From Collinsella sp. TF06-26 (lineage in GTDB: Bacteria > Actinomycetota > Coriobacteriia > Coriobacteriales > Coriobacteriaceae), in NCBI RefSeq assembly GCF_002232035.1, contig NZ_NKXR01000008.1, positions 41,484 to 105,483 on the forward strand: DNA of 64,000 bases, given 5' to 3'. The translations under genes and the position numbers were made by a program. Below, in pieces: positions 15,490-23,886 of the stretch (position 1 is its first letter; the number at the start of each line of letters is the position of its first letter). The notes beneath the pieces are model-generated. The model saw only the letters and a program-made list of their open reading frames with translations. It was not told where the DNA came from and did no database searches.

Positions 15490-16785
15490 TTACTCGGCCG
15501 GGGCGTCGACCTTGTCGATGGCCCAGGTGGCTCCGAGGCCGCCGGCGGTGTTGCGGCGGATGCGCACGGTGACCTCGCGGCGCTCGCCGGCCTGTGTGTA
15601 GCGCAGGGGGAAGCTTGCGCGGTTTCGCGCGGCCTCGATGGTACCGCGCTCGCGGGCGATCCAGTAGTACTCGCCGACAATGCCGAGGGTATCGGCGCCG
15701 TAGGGGAGATAGGTCGACAGCTGGTGCAGAAGCGGGCCGGGGCAGAAGACCTCGCTTGCGAAATCGACGGGGAAGTCCTCGGGGATGGCGGGCGTTGCAG
15801 GTGCGGGGGCCGGTACTGCAGCGGGGACCGGAGCCGGTGCGGGAATCTGGTCATAGACAGGTTCGGATGCGGACTCGATGACGGGTGCAGACTCAGGCAC
15901 CGGTTCCGGCTTAACTGCGGAATCTGTCGGTTCCACGGAGACGGATGTGTCTTCAGTCTCGGTTTTGGCATCGGCTTGCGGGGCGTCCTCTGCCTCGACA
16001 GGCAGCTTGGCTTCGACCGGCGTGGATGCCATGGTGGTGATGCCGGCGTTGGCGTTCTCGGGGTCATAGACGACCGTGAGCGAGATGGCGGGCTGCGGCG
16101 TCTCGGGCTCCGGCGCCGACTCGGTAGCGCCTTGATCGGCGGGCTCGTCGGACTGATCGTCCTCGGCCTCGTTGCCAAAGACATCGCTGTTTTGGAACGC
16201 AGACGTCTCGGGTTGGTTAGCGGCTTCTTCGGTTGTCGACTTGGGGGCCTCGTTGAGCTCCACAGCGGCTTCCTGCTCTGACATGACTTCGGGATCGGTC
16301 ATGGCGGCGATTTCGGTTTCGGCTTCTGCTGCTACCTCAATAGCGACTTCGATCTCTGTCTCGGGCTCGGGCTCCGGAGCGACTTCGGCCACGGGCTCGG
16401 GACGCTTAACGTGCTTGGGGCGTACAGCCTTGAGGTCTTTCTCGCCGCGCTTTTTCTTTTTGTAGGACTGCTTGGCACCCTTGGCAGCCTTGGGCTTGTC
16501 CTCGCCTTTGGCAAGGGCGGTATCCCAGGCCTCGTTGGCGATGACGGTGGCATACAGGCGACCGCCCTTAAAGACGGTCAGCTTAATGCAGTCGTCAAGC
16601 GCCTCGAGCAGCTCGCGCGTGGATTCGAAGCCCAGGTCATAAGCGGTCATGTCGCCAGCGGCGAGAGCCTCTTCGACCTGCGACATAAACGTTTGCTTGC
16701 CGCATCCAATCGCATCGCGCAGCAGGCGATACAGATAGATGCGGTTGCCCAGCGAAAGCGTGGGCCTAACTATTGTCTTGCTCAT
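15490..16785 (-). CDS. Uncharacterised protein: possible LOTUS/OST-HTH-like N-domain, long Pro/Glu linker, conserved-looking C-domain
   Basis: This 431-residue soluble protein has three parts. Residues ~8-85 form a helical domain with the pattern LYRLLRDA...GFESTRELLEALDD...GGRLYATV, which resembles OST-HTH/LOTUS RNA-binding domains by eye. Residues ~100-320 are a low-complexity acidic Pro/Glu/Ala-rich linker preceded by a Lys-rich patch (KKKKRGEKD). The final ~100 residues (from EDFPVDFASEVF) look folded, with a run of arginines near the end. The ATG at 16785 has AGAGGAGA upstream. No catalytic motif is recognised. The Lys patch and LOTUS-like fold would fit RNA binding, but this is inference. 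Confidence 0.6.
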   Translation of the reverse strand: MSKTIVRPTLSLGNRIYLYRLLRDAIGCGKQTFMSQVEEALAAGDMTAYDLGFESTRELLEALDDCIKLTVFKGGRLYATVIANEAWDTALAKGEDKPKAAKGAKQSYKKKKRGEKDLKAVRPKHVKRPEPVAEVAPEPEPETEIEVAIEVAAEAETEIAAMTDPEVMSEQEAAVELNEAPKSTTEEAANQPETSAFQNSDVFGNEAEDDQSDEPADQGATESAPEPETPQPAISLTVVYDPENANAGITTMASTPVEAKLPVEAEDAPQADAKTETEDTSVSVEPTDSAVKPEPVPESAPVIESASEPVYDQIPAPAPVPAAVPAPAPATPAIPEDFPVDFASEVFCPGPLLHQLSTYLPYGADTLGIVGEYYWIARERGTIEAARNRASFPLRYTQAGERREVTVRIRRNTAGGLGATWAIDKVDAPAE

Positions 16786-16857
16786 GGCAAATCTCCTCTT
16801 TACACATGTAAAGCATCTTACCATCGCATGGCGCTCGCCATGGCGGCGCCCAAGGCA

Positions 16858-16891
16858 AACGGGCGCGAACCGCTGTCGATTCGCGCCCGTT
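16858..16891 (-). terminator. Terminator hairpin between two minus-strand genes
   Basis: AACGGGCGCGAA (16858-16869) is exactly complementary to 16880-16891, with a 10-nt loop. It lies downstream of the gene ending at 16922. On the minus strand it is followed by TTTGCC. Confidence 0.75.
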
Positions 16892-16921
16892 GTACAGGTT
16901 GCCTATCTGGGGATGCAGCGC

Positions 16922-17875
16922 CTAGTTGCCCGATGTCGTGCCTTGGCTTGAACTGTCAGATGTCGTGCCGGACGCGGTTCCGCTCGAGCTGTTAGTGTTG
17001 CTACTGTCTGCTGCACCCGTTCCCGACGTGGTGTCGCTCGTCTGGCCTCCCGTGTTCGGCTGTGAACCGTCAGTTGTTTGGCTTGAGTTGGTCGTGTCGG
17101 ACGGCGTGCCACTGTTGGCCGTAGAGGAATCGGTGCCCTGCGATTGGTTTTGGGTGTTCGAGGACGAATCGGCTGAGGCAGAACTGTCTTGCGTGTCGTC
17201 CGTCTGTGCCTGCTGATCCTGCGACTGGGTGTTGCCATTTGCATCGCTCTCGGTCGTGCGCGACGACAGGATTGGCTCGGGACGCTCGCCCAGACCCTCA
17301 CCGGCAGTGGTGATAAGGATGGCGCCGGCGCAGGCGATGACCGCGACGATGGCGATGGCGATCGAGAAGACGATGACCTTCTTTTGCGTCTGGCTGCGCT
17401 CTGCTGCCGCCTTGGCGCGCAGGCTGTCGGGGGCGACGCGCGCCGTGGTCGCGCGCCCCGCAATTTGGCGCATCTCCTGCGTAGTTGCGGCGCCGCCCAA
17501 GTGCTCCTCGGCATTTAACTCAACGGGCTCATAAGCACCGGCGGGGTAGTCGTCGGCGGCGTGCGTACCTTTGAGGGCTTCGGCGCTGGCAGAGATAAAG
17601 TGGCGGTAGACCTGCGAGGACACAACGGTGATGACCGAGCTCACGGCGGCACCAATTACTGAACCAGCGATGCCGATCTTGGAAGCAAGCGCGACGCTCG
17701 TGGCAGCAGCTGCGGCGCCGGCGATGATTTGGGGAATGGAAATGTCGTCGAACAGGCCCTTTTTGGGCGCGATGGCCATGGTTTGTCCGATGGAATGGTT
17801 CTCGTGCACGCCGTTGTTGAGCGCGGCCGGTGTCATGACGCGCGTGCGCGGCGCGTCGGTGTACTTGGTTGTCAT
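16922..17875 (-). CDS. Membrane protein with long Ser/Thr/Gly-rich tail
   Basis: This 317-residue protein is not recognised as a named family. Residues ~45-75 are an Ala/Gly-rich hydrophobic region (GAAAAATSVALASKIGIAG...), residues ~163-190 form a clear transmembrane helix (VIVFSIAIAIVAVIACAGAILI), and residues ~200-317 are an extracellular-type low-complexity tail of Ser, Thr, Gly, Asn and Gln. This suggests a cell-surface protein with a flexible wall-spanning tail, with a cytoplasmic N-terminal region. No LPXTG motif or signal peptide is present. The ATG has GGGAGGA upstream. It precedes the LOTUS-like gene on the same strand, separated by a terminator. Confidence 0.7.
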   Translation of the reverse strand: MTTKYTDAPRTRVMTPAALNNGVHENHSIGQTMAIAPKKGLFDDISIPQIIAGAAAAATSVALASKIGIAGSVIGAAVSSVITVVSSQVYRHFISASAEALKGTHAADDYPAGAYEPVELNAEEHLGGAATTQEMRQIAGRATTARVAPDSLRAKAAAERSQTQKKVIVFSIAIAIVAVIACAGAILITTAGEGLGERPEPILSSRTTESDANGNTQSQDQQAQTDDTQDSSASADSSSNTQNQSQGTDSSTANSGTPSDTTNSSQTTDGSQPNTGGQTSDTTSGTGAADSSNTNSSSGTASGTTSDSSSQGTTSGN

Positions 17876-18078
17876 ACGGGGTCCTCCCGGTGTAAATCTG
17901 CTTCGTTTCGTTTAGCCATCAGGGTACCCACCAGATGTGAATCGTACATGACATTTAACAGATACCATCAACTCATCAATAGCTCACCAAGTTGGTGGGA
18001 TGCGGTTACACCTGGCGGTTGAACTACAATAGGGCTTGCTAATTGTTGTGAATGGCGTCTACGCACGGGAGCATTCTT

Positions 18079-20058
18079 ATGAATCTTCACCTTTCTCAGT
18101 CTGATGGCTTTTTGCGTGTGGCGGCGGCGTCGCCGCGGATTCGCGTGGCCGATGTCGAGGGCAATGCCGAGGTTGCGCTGGCGGCTGTTCGCGAGGCTAC
18201 CGAGCGCGGCGTTCGCGCACTGGCGCTGCCCGAGCTTAACCTGACCGGCTATACCGCGGCCGATCTGTTCCATAACCGCACATTGCTGCATGCCTGCGAG
18301 GCTGCTCTGGTGCATATCCTCGATGAAACCCGCGAGCTGCCGATTGTCTTTACCGTCGGCCTTCCCGTTGCGGTGGCCGAAAACATCTACAACTGCGCGG
18401 CCGTGTGCTGTGCGGGCGAGCTTTTGGGCCTTACGGCTAAGAAGTATCTGCCCAACTATGGCGAGTTCTACGAGCGCCGCTGGTTTGCCCCGGCGCCTGC
18501 CGATCCCGTGTGGGTTGAATTTGCCGGTCAGGGTCCGGTGCCGCTTGGCTCGGGGCTTGTCTACCGCTGCTGTGATGAGGGCGCCGAGGACCTGGTGCTG
18601 GGCGTTGAGGTCTGTGAGGACCTGTGGGTGCCGGCGCCCCCTTCGACCGAGATGGCGCTTGCCGGTGCGACGGTGATTCTCAACCCGTCGGCCTCGGACG
18701 AGATTATCGGTAAGGCAGATTACCGCCGCAGCCTTATCTCTAACCAAAGCGCGCGCCTGTACTGTGCCTATGCCTACGCGGATGCGAGTGAGGGCGAGTC
18801 CACGACCGACATGGTCTTTGCGGGCGAGAACCTTATCTACGAAAACGGCTCCAAGCTCGCCGCCACCAAACTGCTTACATGTGATATGGCCATCGCCGAC
18901 GTTGATCTTGACCGCCTGCTTGCCGAGCGCCGCCGCTCGACGACGTGGACGCGCGCGGACGATGCACCGGAGTCCACGACCGTTGATTTTTCGTTTGAGG
19001 GCGTGCTGACAGACGAACCTGTCCTGCGCGATGCACTCGGCATCGACCGTGTCTTCCCCCGCGCGCCTTTTGTGCCGGCAGACCATGGTGACCTGGCCGA
19101 GCGCTGCGAGACCATCCTCGACCTGCAGACCGCGGGCCTCAAGACGCGCCTTGCCCATACGGGTACCAAGGCGGCGGTCATCGGCCTTTCGGGCGGCTTG
19201 GACTCCACGCTGGCGCTGCTTGTGACCGTGCGCGCCTTCGATGCGCTGGGACTGCCACGCACAGGTATCACTGCCGTGTCCATGCCCGGCTTTGGCACCA
19301 CGCACCGCACCAAGTCCAATGCCGAGTCGCTCGCGCGCGACCTGGGCGTGAGCTTCCGCGAGGTCTCGATTCACGCGGCCGTGGAGCAGCACTTCAAGGA
19401 CATTGAGCACGATCCGGCCGTGCAGGACGTGACTTACGAGAACAGCCAGGCCCGCGAGCGTACGCAGATTCTGATGGATCTGGCCAACCAGGCTGGCGGC
19501 TTTGTCATCGGCACGGGCGACCTGTCGGAGCTGGCGCTCGGCTGGGCTACCTATAACGGCGACCACATGAGCATGTACGCCGTCAACGCGAGTGTGCCCA
19601 AGACGCTTGTGCGCCATCTGGTGCGCTATGCCGCTGATGTTTTTGGCGGGCGTATTGCCGAGGTCTTGCTCGATATCCTCGATACGCCGGTGTCCCCCGA
19701 GCTTCTGCCGCCCACGGGCGACGGCGAGATTGCGCAGAAGACCGAGGATTTGGTGGGGCCGTACGAGCTGCACGATTACTTCCTCTATTACCTGCTGCGT
19801 TTTGGCTTTGAGCCAGGCAAGATTTACCGCATGGCGCTCAAGAGCTTCGAGGGCGTCTACGACGCCAAGACCGTCCACACGTGGTTGCGTACGTTCTATC
19901 GTCGCTTCTTTGCCCAGCAGTTTAAACGCAGTTGCCTGCCCGATGGTCCCAAGGTTGGCTCGGTGACGCTCAGCCCGCGCGGCGATTGGCGCATGCCGAG
20001 TGACGCCAGCTCGCGACTGTGGCTTGCGCAGATCGACGCGCTCAATCCAATTGACTAA
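18079..20058 (+). CDS. nadE: Glutamine-dependent NAD+ synthetase
   Basis: This 659-residue bifunctional enzyme makes NAD+ from deamido-NAD+ using glutamine. Its N-terminal nitrilase domain has the Glu-Lys-Cys triad in PELNLTGY, KKYLPNYGEFYE and GVEVCEDLW. The C-terminal synthetase domain has the PP-loop GLSGGLDSTLALL, later GTGDLSELALGWAT, and the terminal KRSCLPDGPKVG. Length matches the large NadE class. The ATG at 18079 has ACGGGAG upstream. It is a single gene, and the hairpin/T-run after it ends transcription before the aminotransferase. Confidence 0.96.
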   Translation: MNLHLSQSDGFLRVAAASPRIRVADVEGNAEVALAAVREATERGVRALALPELNLTGYTAADLFHNRTLLHACEAALVHILDETRELPIVFTVGLPVAVAENIYNCAAVCCAGELLGLTAKKYLPNYGEFYERRWFAPAPADPVWVEFAGQGPVPLGSGLVYRCCDEGAEDLVLGVEVCEDLWVPAPPSTEMALAGATVILNPSASDEIIGKADYRRSLISNQSARLYCAYAYADASEGESTTDMVFAGENLIYENGSKLAATKLLTCDMAIADVDLDRLLAERRRSTTWTRADDAPESTTVDFSFEGVLTDEPVLRDALGIDRVFPRAPFVPADHGDLAERCETILDLQTAGLKTRLAHTGTKAAVIGLSGGLDSTLALLVTVRAFDALGLPRTGITAVSMPGFGTTHRTKSNAESLARDLGVSFREVSIHAAVEQHFKDIEHDPAVQDVTYENSQARERTQILMDLANQAGGFVIGTGDLSELALGWATYNGDHMSMYAVNASVPKTLVRHLVRYAADVFGGRIAEVLLDILDTPVSPELLPPTGDGEIAQKTEDLVGPYELHDYFLYYLLRFGFEPGKIYRMALKSFEGVYDAKTVHTWLRTFYRRFFAQQFKRSCLPDGPKVGSVTLSPRGDWRMPSDASSRLWLAQIDALNPID

Positions 20059-20126
20059 GGTTGGCTAAATTGAACCAATGCGGGGGTTGCAAGCGTTACA
20101 CTTTTGCAATCTGATGGCCCGTATCG

Positions 20127-20157
20127 CGCGGCGCTCTTGTCGGAGCGCCGCGTTTTT
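20127..20157 (+). terminator. Intrinsic terminator between nadE and the aminotransferase
   Basis: CGCGGCGCTC (20127-20136) pairs exactly with 20143-20152 and is followed by TTTTT. It sits 20 bp before the next start, so it could also act as an attenuator. Confidence 0.85.
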
Positions 20158-20176
20158 CATATCGAAAGGTGGCACC

Positions 20177-21340
20177 ATGCAGGCATCGCAGCGTCTCGAC
20201 CGCTTTGGCGCGGAGGTCTTCGCCTCGCTCAACAACAAGCTTCTTGCGCTGAAGGCTCAGGGCAAGACCATTTACAACATGAGCGTGGGCACGCCCGACT
20301 TTAAGCCGTACGACCACGTGGTCGAGGCGCTCACGCAAGCGGCCCAGGACCCCGAGATGTGGAAGTATGCCCTGCGCGACCTGCCCGAACTCAAGCAAGC
20401 CGTGTGCGATTACTATGAGCGTCGCTTTGGTGTCTCCGGCATTACGCCGTCTATGGTGCAGTCGTGCAACGGCACGCAGGAGGGCGTGGGCCATTTGGGC
20501 CTGGCCCTGCTCGATCCGGGTGACACTATTTTGGTTCCCGATCCGTGCTACCCGGTCTTTGAGGCGGGCGCCAAGATCGCCGATGCCAAGCTCGAGTACT
20601 ATCCGTTGGTCGCCGAGCATAATTACCTGCCCTATGTGGCGGGTATCGATCCCGAGGTGGCCGATCGTGCCAAGTATATGATCGTGTCGCTGCCCGCAAA
20701 CCCGGTCGGCTCGGTGGGCACGCCCGAGGTCTACGAGGAGATCATCGCTTTCGCCCGCGAGCACGACCTGCTCATCGTCCATGACAACGCGTACTCCGAC
20801 ATCGTGTTCGACGGCGAGCCGGGCGGCAGCTTCTTGCAGTATCCTGGTGCGCTTGAGGTGGGCGTGGAGTTCTTCTCGCTTTCCAAGTCGTTTAACGTTA
20901 CCGGTGCGCGTGTCGGCTTTTTGGTCGGCCGCGAGGACGTGGTCTCTGCCTTTGCCAAGCTGCGCGGCCAGATCGACTTTGGCATGTTCTTCCCGATCCA
21001 GAAGGCTGCTATCGCCTGCCTGAACGGTCCGCGCGATGAGGTCGAGGCGCAGCGTCTGAAGTACCAGGAGCGCCGCGATGCCCTGTGCGACGGTCTTGAG
21101 GGCCTGGGCTGGGAGCGTCCCAACGCGCATGGCTCTATGTTTGTGTGGGCCAAGCTTCCCGGTGGTCGCACCGATTCCATGGCGTTTTGCGAGGAGCTCA
21201 TGGAGAAGGCCGGCGTTGTGGTGACGCCGGGCGCGAGCTTTGGTCCTTCGGGCGAGGGGCACGTGCGCATGGCGCTGGTCTTGCCGCCCGACCAGATTGC
21301 TTTGGCTGTCGAGGCCATTCGCGAGGCGGGCCTGTATTAG
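20177..21340 (+). CDS. PLP-dependent class I/II aminotransferase (candidate N-acetyl-DAP/LL-DAP aminotransferase)
   Basis: This 387-residue fold-type I aminotransferase has NMSVGTPDFKP, GTQEGVGHLGLALLDPGD, the PLP-ring Asp/Tyr region HDNAYSDIVFD, the PLP lysine in SLSKSFNVTGARVGF, and the carboxylate-binding Arg in GHVRMALVLP near the end. It resembles the aspartate/LL-diaminopimelate aminotransferase branch. Because the window encodes DapH but no other obvious aminotransferase for that pathway, N-acetyl-L,L-DAP aminotransferase is a reasonable but unproven role. The ATG at 20177 has GAAAGGTGG. Confidence 0.85.
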   Translation: MQASQRLDRFGAEVFASLNNKLLALKAQGKTIYNMSVGTPDFKPYDHVVEALTQAAQDPEMWKYALRDLPELKQAVCDYYERRFGVSGITPSMVQSCNGTQEGVGHLGLALLDPGDTILVPDPCYPVFEAGAKIADAKLEYYPLVAEHNYLPYVAGIDPEVADRAKYMIVSLPANPVGSVGTPEVYEEIIAFAREHDLLIVHDNAYSDIVFDGEPGGSFLQYPGALEVGVEFFSLSKSFNVTGARVGFLVGREDVVSAFAKLRGQIDFGMFFPIQKAAIACLNGPRDEVEAQRLKYQERRDALCDGLEGLGWERPNAHGSMFVWAKLPGGRTDSMAFCEELMEKAGVVVTPGASFGPSGEGHVRMALVLPPDQIALAVEAIREAGLY

Positions 21341-21483
21341 AAAGGTATTTCGGCTCGTCAATAGCTCGAAACCGATTTCGTGCAGTTATTTTACGATTTC
21401 TGCAAACAATTTCGGTAAACGGTCGATTTTTGGCTGCGAATAGGAGCATAATCAAAGTCCCGATTGGATGTATTGGGATTACG

Positions 21484-21516
21484 GCAAGCCGCTCGGGTCG
21501 TTCCCGGGCGGCTTGC
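21484..21516 (+). terminator. Leader hairpin upstream of ldh
   Basis: GCAAGCCGCTCGGG (21484-21497) pairs with CCCGGGCGGCTTGC (21503-21516), with one mismatch. There is no good U tract. It could be a weak terminator of the aminotransferase gene or a stabilising 5' structure of ldh. Confidence 0.5.
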
Positions 21517-21541
21517 TTGTGGAGAGAGATGGGAGTTTCTA

Positions 21542-22492
21542 ATGGTTAACGAGAAGAAGGTCGCTATTGTCGGCTGCGGTTTCGTTGGTTCGTCTTCGGC
21601 GTTCGCGCTGATGCAGAGTGGTCTGTTCTCCGAGATGGTCCTCATCGACGTGGACAAGAACCGCGCCGAGGGTGAGGCCCTGGATATCGCGCACGGCATG
21701 ACGTTTGCCGAGCCGATGAAGATCTACGCCGGCGATTATTCCGATGTCGCCGACGCCGCCATGATCGTCGTCACCGCTGGCGCTGCCCAGAAGCCCGGTG
21801 AGACTCGCCTGGACCTGGTAAACAAGAACGTCAGCATCTTTAAGTCCATTATCCCCGAGATTAAGAAGTCCGGCTTCGACGGCATTCTGCTCATCGTCTC
21901 CAACCCGGTCGATGTTCTGACCTACGCCGCCATCAAGATGTCCGGCCTGCCCGAGGGCCACGTCATCGGTTCCGGTACCGTGCTCGACACCGGCCGTCTG
22001 CAGCAGATGCTTGGTGCCCATGTCGAGGTCGACCCGCGCGATGTCCAGGCCTATGTCATGGGTGAGCACGGCGATTCCGAGTTTGTCGCTTGGTCCAGCG
22101 CTCAGGTTGCCGGCGTTCCGCTGAACACCTTCTGCGAGCTTCACGGTCATCTGGAGCATGAGGCTGCCGAGAAGCGCATCGCCGAGGACGTCAAGAACTC
22201 CGCCTACACCATCATCGAGAAGAAGCACGCCACCTACTATGGCGTCGCCATGGCCGTCAAGCGCATCTGCACTGCCGTCATGCGTGACGAGCAGACCGTT
22301 CTGCCCGTTTCCTCGCTCATGGTGGGCGAGTACGGCCTGTCCGATCTTGCCATCTCCATGCCGACCGTCGTTGGCCGCGACGGCGTTGTCTGCCGCGTCC
22401 CCGTGCCGCTGAACGATGACGAGCAGCATGAGCTTACCGCCTCCGCCAAGGCCCTCAAGGACATCATCGACAGCGTCGACTTCTCCTGCTAA
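21542..22492 (+). CDS. ldh: L-lactate dehydrogenase
   Basis: This 316-residue NAD-dependent enzyme reduces pyruvate to L-lactate. It has the Rossmann GxGxxG motif in VGCGFVGSSSAFAL, ITAGA-type VVTAGAAQKPGETRLDL (substrate-loop Arg), VSNPVDVLTY, and the active-site GEHGDSEF with the catalytic histidine. The ATG at 21542 has GGGAG upstream. Its last codons, including the stop, are duplicated in tandem just downstream (22476-22493 and 22494-22511). A strong terminator follows. It provides a fermentative NADH sink. Confidence 0.95.
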   Translation: MVNEKKVAIVGCGFVGSSSAFALMQSGLFSEMVLIDVDKNRAEGEALDIAHGMTFAEPMKIYAGDYSDVADAAMIVVTAGAAQKPGETRLDLVNKNVSIFKSIIPEIKKSGFDGILLIVSNPVDVLTYAAIKMSGLPEGHVIGSGTVLDTGRLQQMLGAHVEVDPRDVQAYVMGEHGDSEFVAWSSAQVAGVPLNTFCELHGHLEHEAAEKRIAEDVKNSAYTIIEKKHATYYGVAMAVKRICTAVMRDEQTVLPVSSLMVGEYGLSDLAISMPTVVGRDGVVCRVPVPLNDDEQHELTASAKALKDIIDSVDFSC

Positions 22493-22543
22493 ATCGACTT
22501 CTCCTGCTAAATCAAGCTCGCTAGAGCGAAAAGCTACAATGAA

Positions 22544-22577
22544 GGCGTCCGGGTCCACGCGGCCCGGGCGCCTTTTT
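22544..22577 (+). terminator. Intrinsic terminator after ldh
   Basis: GGCGTCCGGG pairs with CCCGGGCGCC (22544-22572) and is followed by TTTTT. It directly abuts a dispersed-repeat copy. Confidence 0.85.
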
Positions 22578-22616
22578 GATGCAAAGTAACCTGACCCCAA
22601 TGCACCATAGTTGATG
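22578..22616 (+). repeat. Direct-repeat copy 1 flanking the DUF2974 gene
   Basis: This 39-nt segment has the core GCAAAG-AACCTG-CCCC-ATGCACCA and recurs at 23791-23830 in the same orientation with about 80% identity. It shares the AACCTG(T/A)CCC core with other intergenic palindromes. Confidence 0.65.
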
Positions 22617-22624
22617 GGAGGGCC

Positions 22625-23785
22625 ATGTCGGATTCCTCTAATTATTTGACCTATGCCCAGACGACGTTTGATTCGTTTGAGGAGCAGCCGTTCTGTGCGG
22701 TGGATAGCCTGGTCTTTGCGTGGCTGTCCTATTTGCGTTTGCCGGGTGATATGGCGGAGCTGACGAACTGGCAGGGCCTAGACGTACGCGAGCTGCTGCG
22801 TGCCGAGTGCTACCGGGACATGATTGGCGACCTGTGGGATCCGGAGGGGAGCAGGGCCTTGTTGGAGGCCGTGGCAGCAAGCCCTCGCTACCGTGGCGTG
22901 CACGTTTGCGGTTATCGTGCCGTGAGCGATGTGGTGGCGACAGAGCAGTTTGCAGCCATGGCGTTCCGGTTTCCGGCGGGGTTTAGCTATCTTTCCTTCC
23001 GGGGGACCGACAGTACGATTGTGGGCTGGAAAGAGGACTTTAACATGGCGTTCCGGTGTCCTGTGCCGGCCCAGGAATCCGCGGCGCGTTATGTAGACGA
23101 GGCGGCGGACGCGATTGACGGGCCGCTTTTGTGCGGAGGTCATTCCAAGGGTGGAAACCTTGCGGTGTACGGTGCGGCGATGTGCTCCGATGTCGCCCGT
23201 GAGCGAATCGAACGGGTGTATTCCCATGATGGTCCTGGCTTCGTCGAGGAGTTCCTGAACGGCAACGCCTTTGCCGATCTTTCCGGCCGCATCGATAAGA
23301 CGCTACCTCGGTCGTCGATCTTTGGCATGATGTTCGAGACACAGGAGGACTATGCCATCGTTGAGAGCACCGAGTTCAGCCTGCTGCAGCACAATCCCTT
23401 TAGCTGGGTGGTTGATGGTCGCGACTTCGTGTACTGTGAGCGCCTGTCCGCCGGTGCTCGATACGTTGATGGCTCCATTCGCGAGATGCTGCTTGCAGTG
23501 GGGCCTGCCGAGCGCGAGCGTTTTGTAGATGCATTGTTCTCCGTGTTTGAGGCTACGGGTGCTGAGCGGTTTGCGGATATCGCTGGGAATCTGCGCGAGA
23601 GCCTGCCCGTGATGCTCCAGGCTGCGCAAGGTTTCGACAAGGATACGCGACGCTTTGTCTCGCAGACCATCGTGGCAATCCTTAAATGCGCGCTGCTGCC
23701 CAAACGACCCCAGATCGACATGTCCACTGCCGGTAAGAGTCTGGCAGAACAGCTCGAGGCTTGGCAGTCCGAGCTTCTGCGCTAG
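22625..23785 (+). CDS. DUF2974 (Mbeg1-like) alpha/beta-hydrolase
   Basis: This 386-residue cytosolic protein has the N-terminal pattern of DUF2974 (NYLTYAQTTFDSFEE... F..VDSLVFAWLSY), then YLSFRGTDSTIVGWKEDF (oxyanion region) and the nucleophile elbow GGHSKGGNLAVYGA with Ser in GHSKG, followed by VYSHDGPGF. This is a lipase-like fold with substrate unknown. The ATG has GGGAGGGCC upstream. The gene is bracketed by two same-orientation ~39-nt repeats, one before its SD and one just after its stop, suggesting it may have moved as a cassette. Confidence 0.82.
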   Translation: MSDSSNYLTYAQTTFDSFEEQPFCAVDSLVFAWLSYLRLPGDMAELTNWQGLDVRELLRAECYRDMIGDLWDPEGSRALLEAVAASPRYRGVHVCGYRAVSDVVATEQFAAMAFRFPAGFSYLSFRGTDSTIVGWKEDFNMAFRCPVPAQESAARYVDEAADAIDGPLLCGGHSKGGNLAVYGAAMCSDVARERIERVYSHDGPGFVEEFLNGNAFADLSGRIDKTLPRSSIFGMMFETQEDYAIVESTEFSLLQHNPFSWVVDGRDFVYCERLSAGARYVDGSIREMLLAVGPAERERFVDALFSVFEATGAERFADIAGNLRESLPVMLQAAQGFDKDTRRFVSQTIVAILKCALLPKRPQIDMSTAGKSLAEQLEAWQSELLR

Positions 23786-23787
23786 CC

Positions 23788-23830
23788 ATTGGTGCAAAGC
23801 AACCTGTCCCCGATGCACCAATCTTCGATG
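23788..23830 (+). repeat. Direct-repeat copy 2 flanking the DUF2974 gene
   Basis: ATTGGTGCA (23788-23796) and TGCACCAAT (23814-23822) form a 9-bp palindrome around an AACCTGTCCCC core. The 23791-23830 segment matches copy 1 at 22578-22616. Confidence 0.65.
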
Positions 23831-23886
23831 CGCTCGGGAGGGCTCGACCGCTATACTGGTTCGTGCCGAAATCGATCTAGAACGGA

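Noticed and set aside
16922..17300. Ser/Thr tail as a sortase-anchored surface repeat
   Set aside because: No LPXTG motif or C-terminal membrane helix with positive tail follows the tail, so sortase anchoring is not supported.
21341..21541. Rex (redox) operator in the ldh leader
   Set aside because: No TTGTG-N6-CACAA match. Only loose half-sites are seen.
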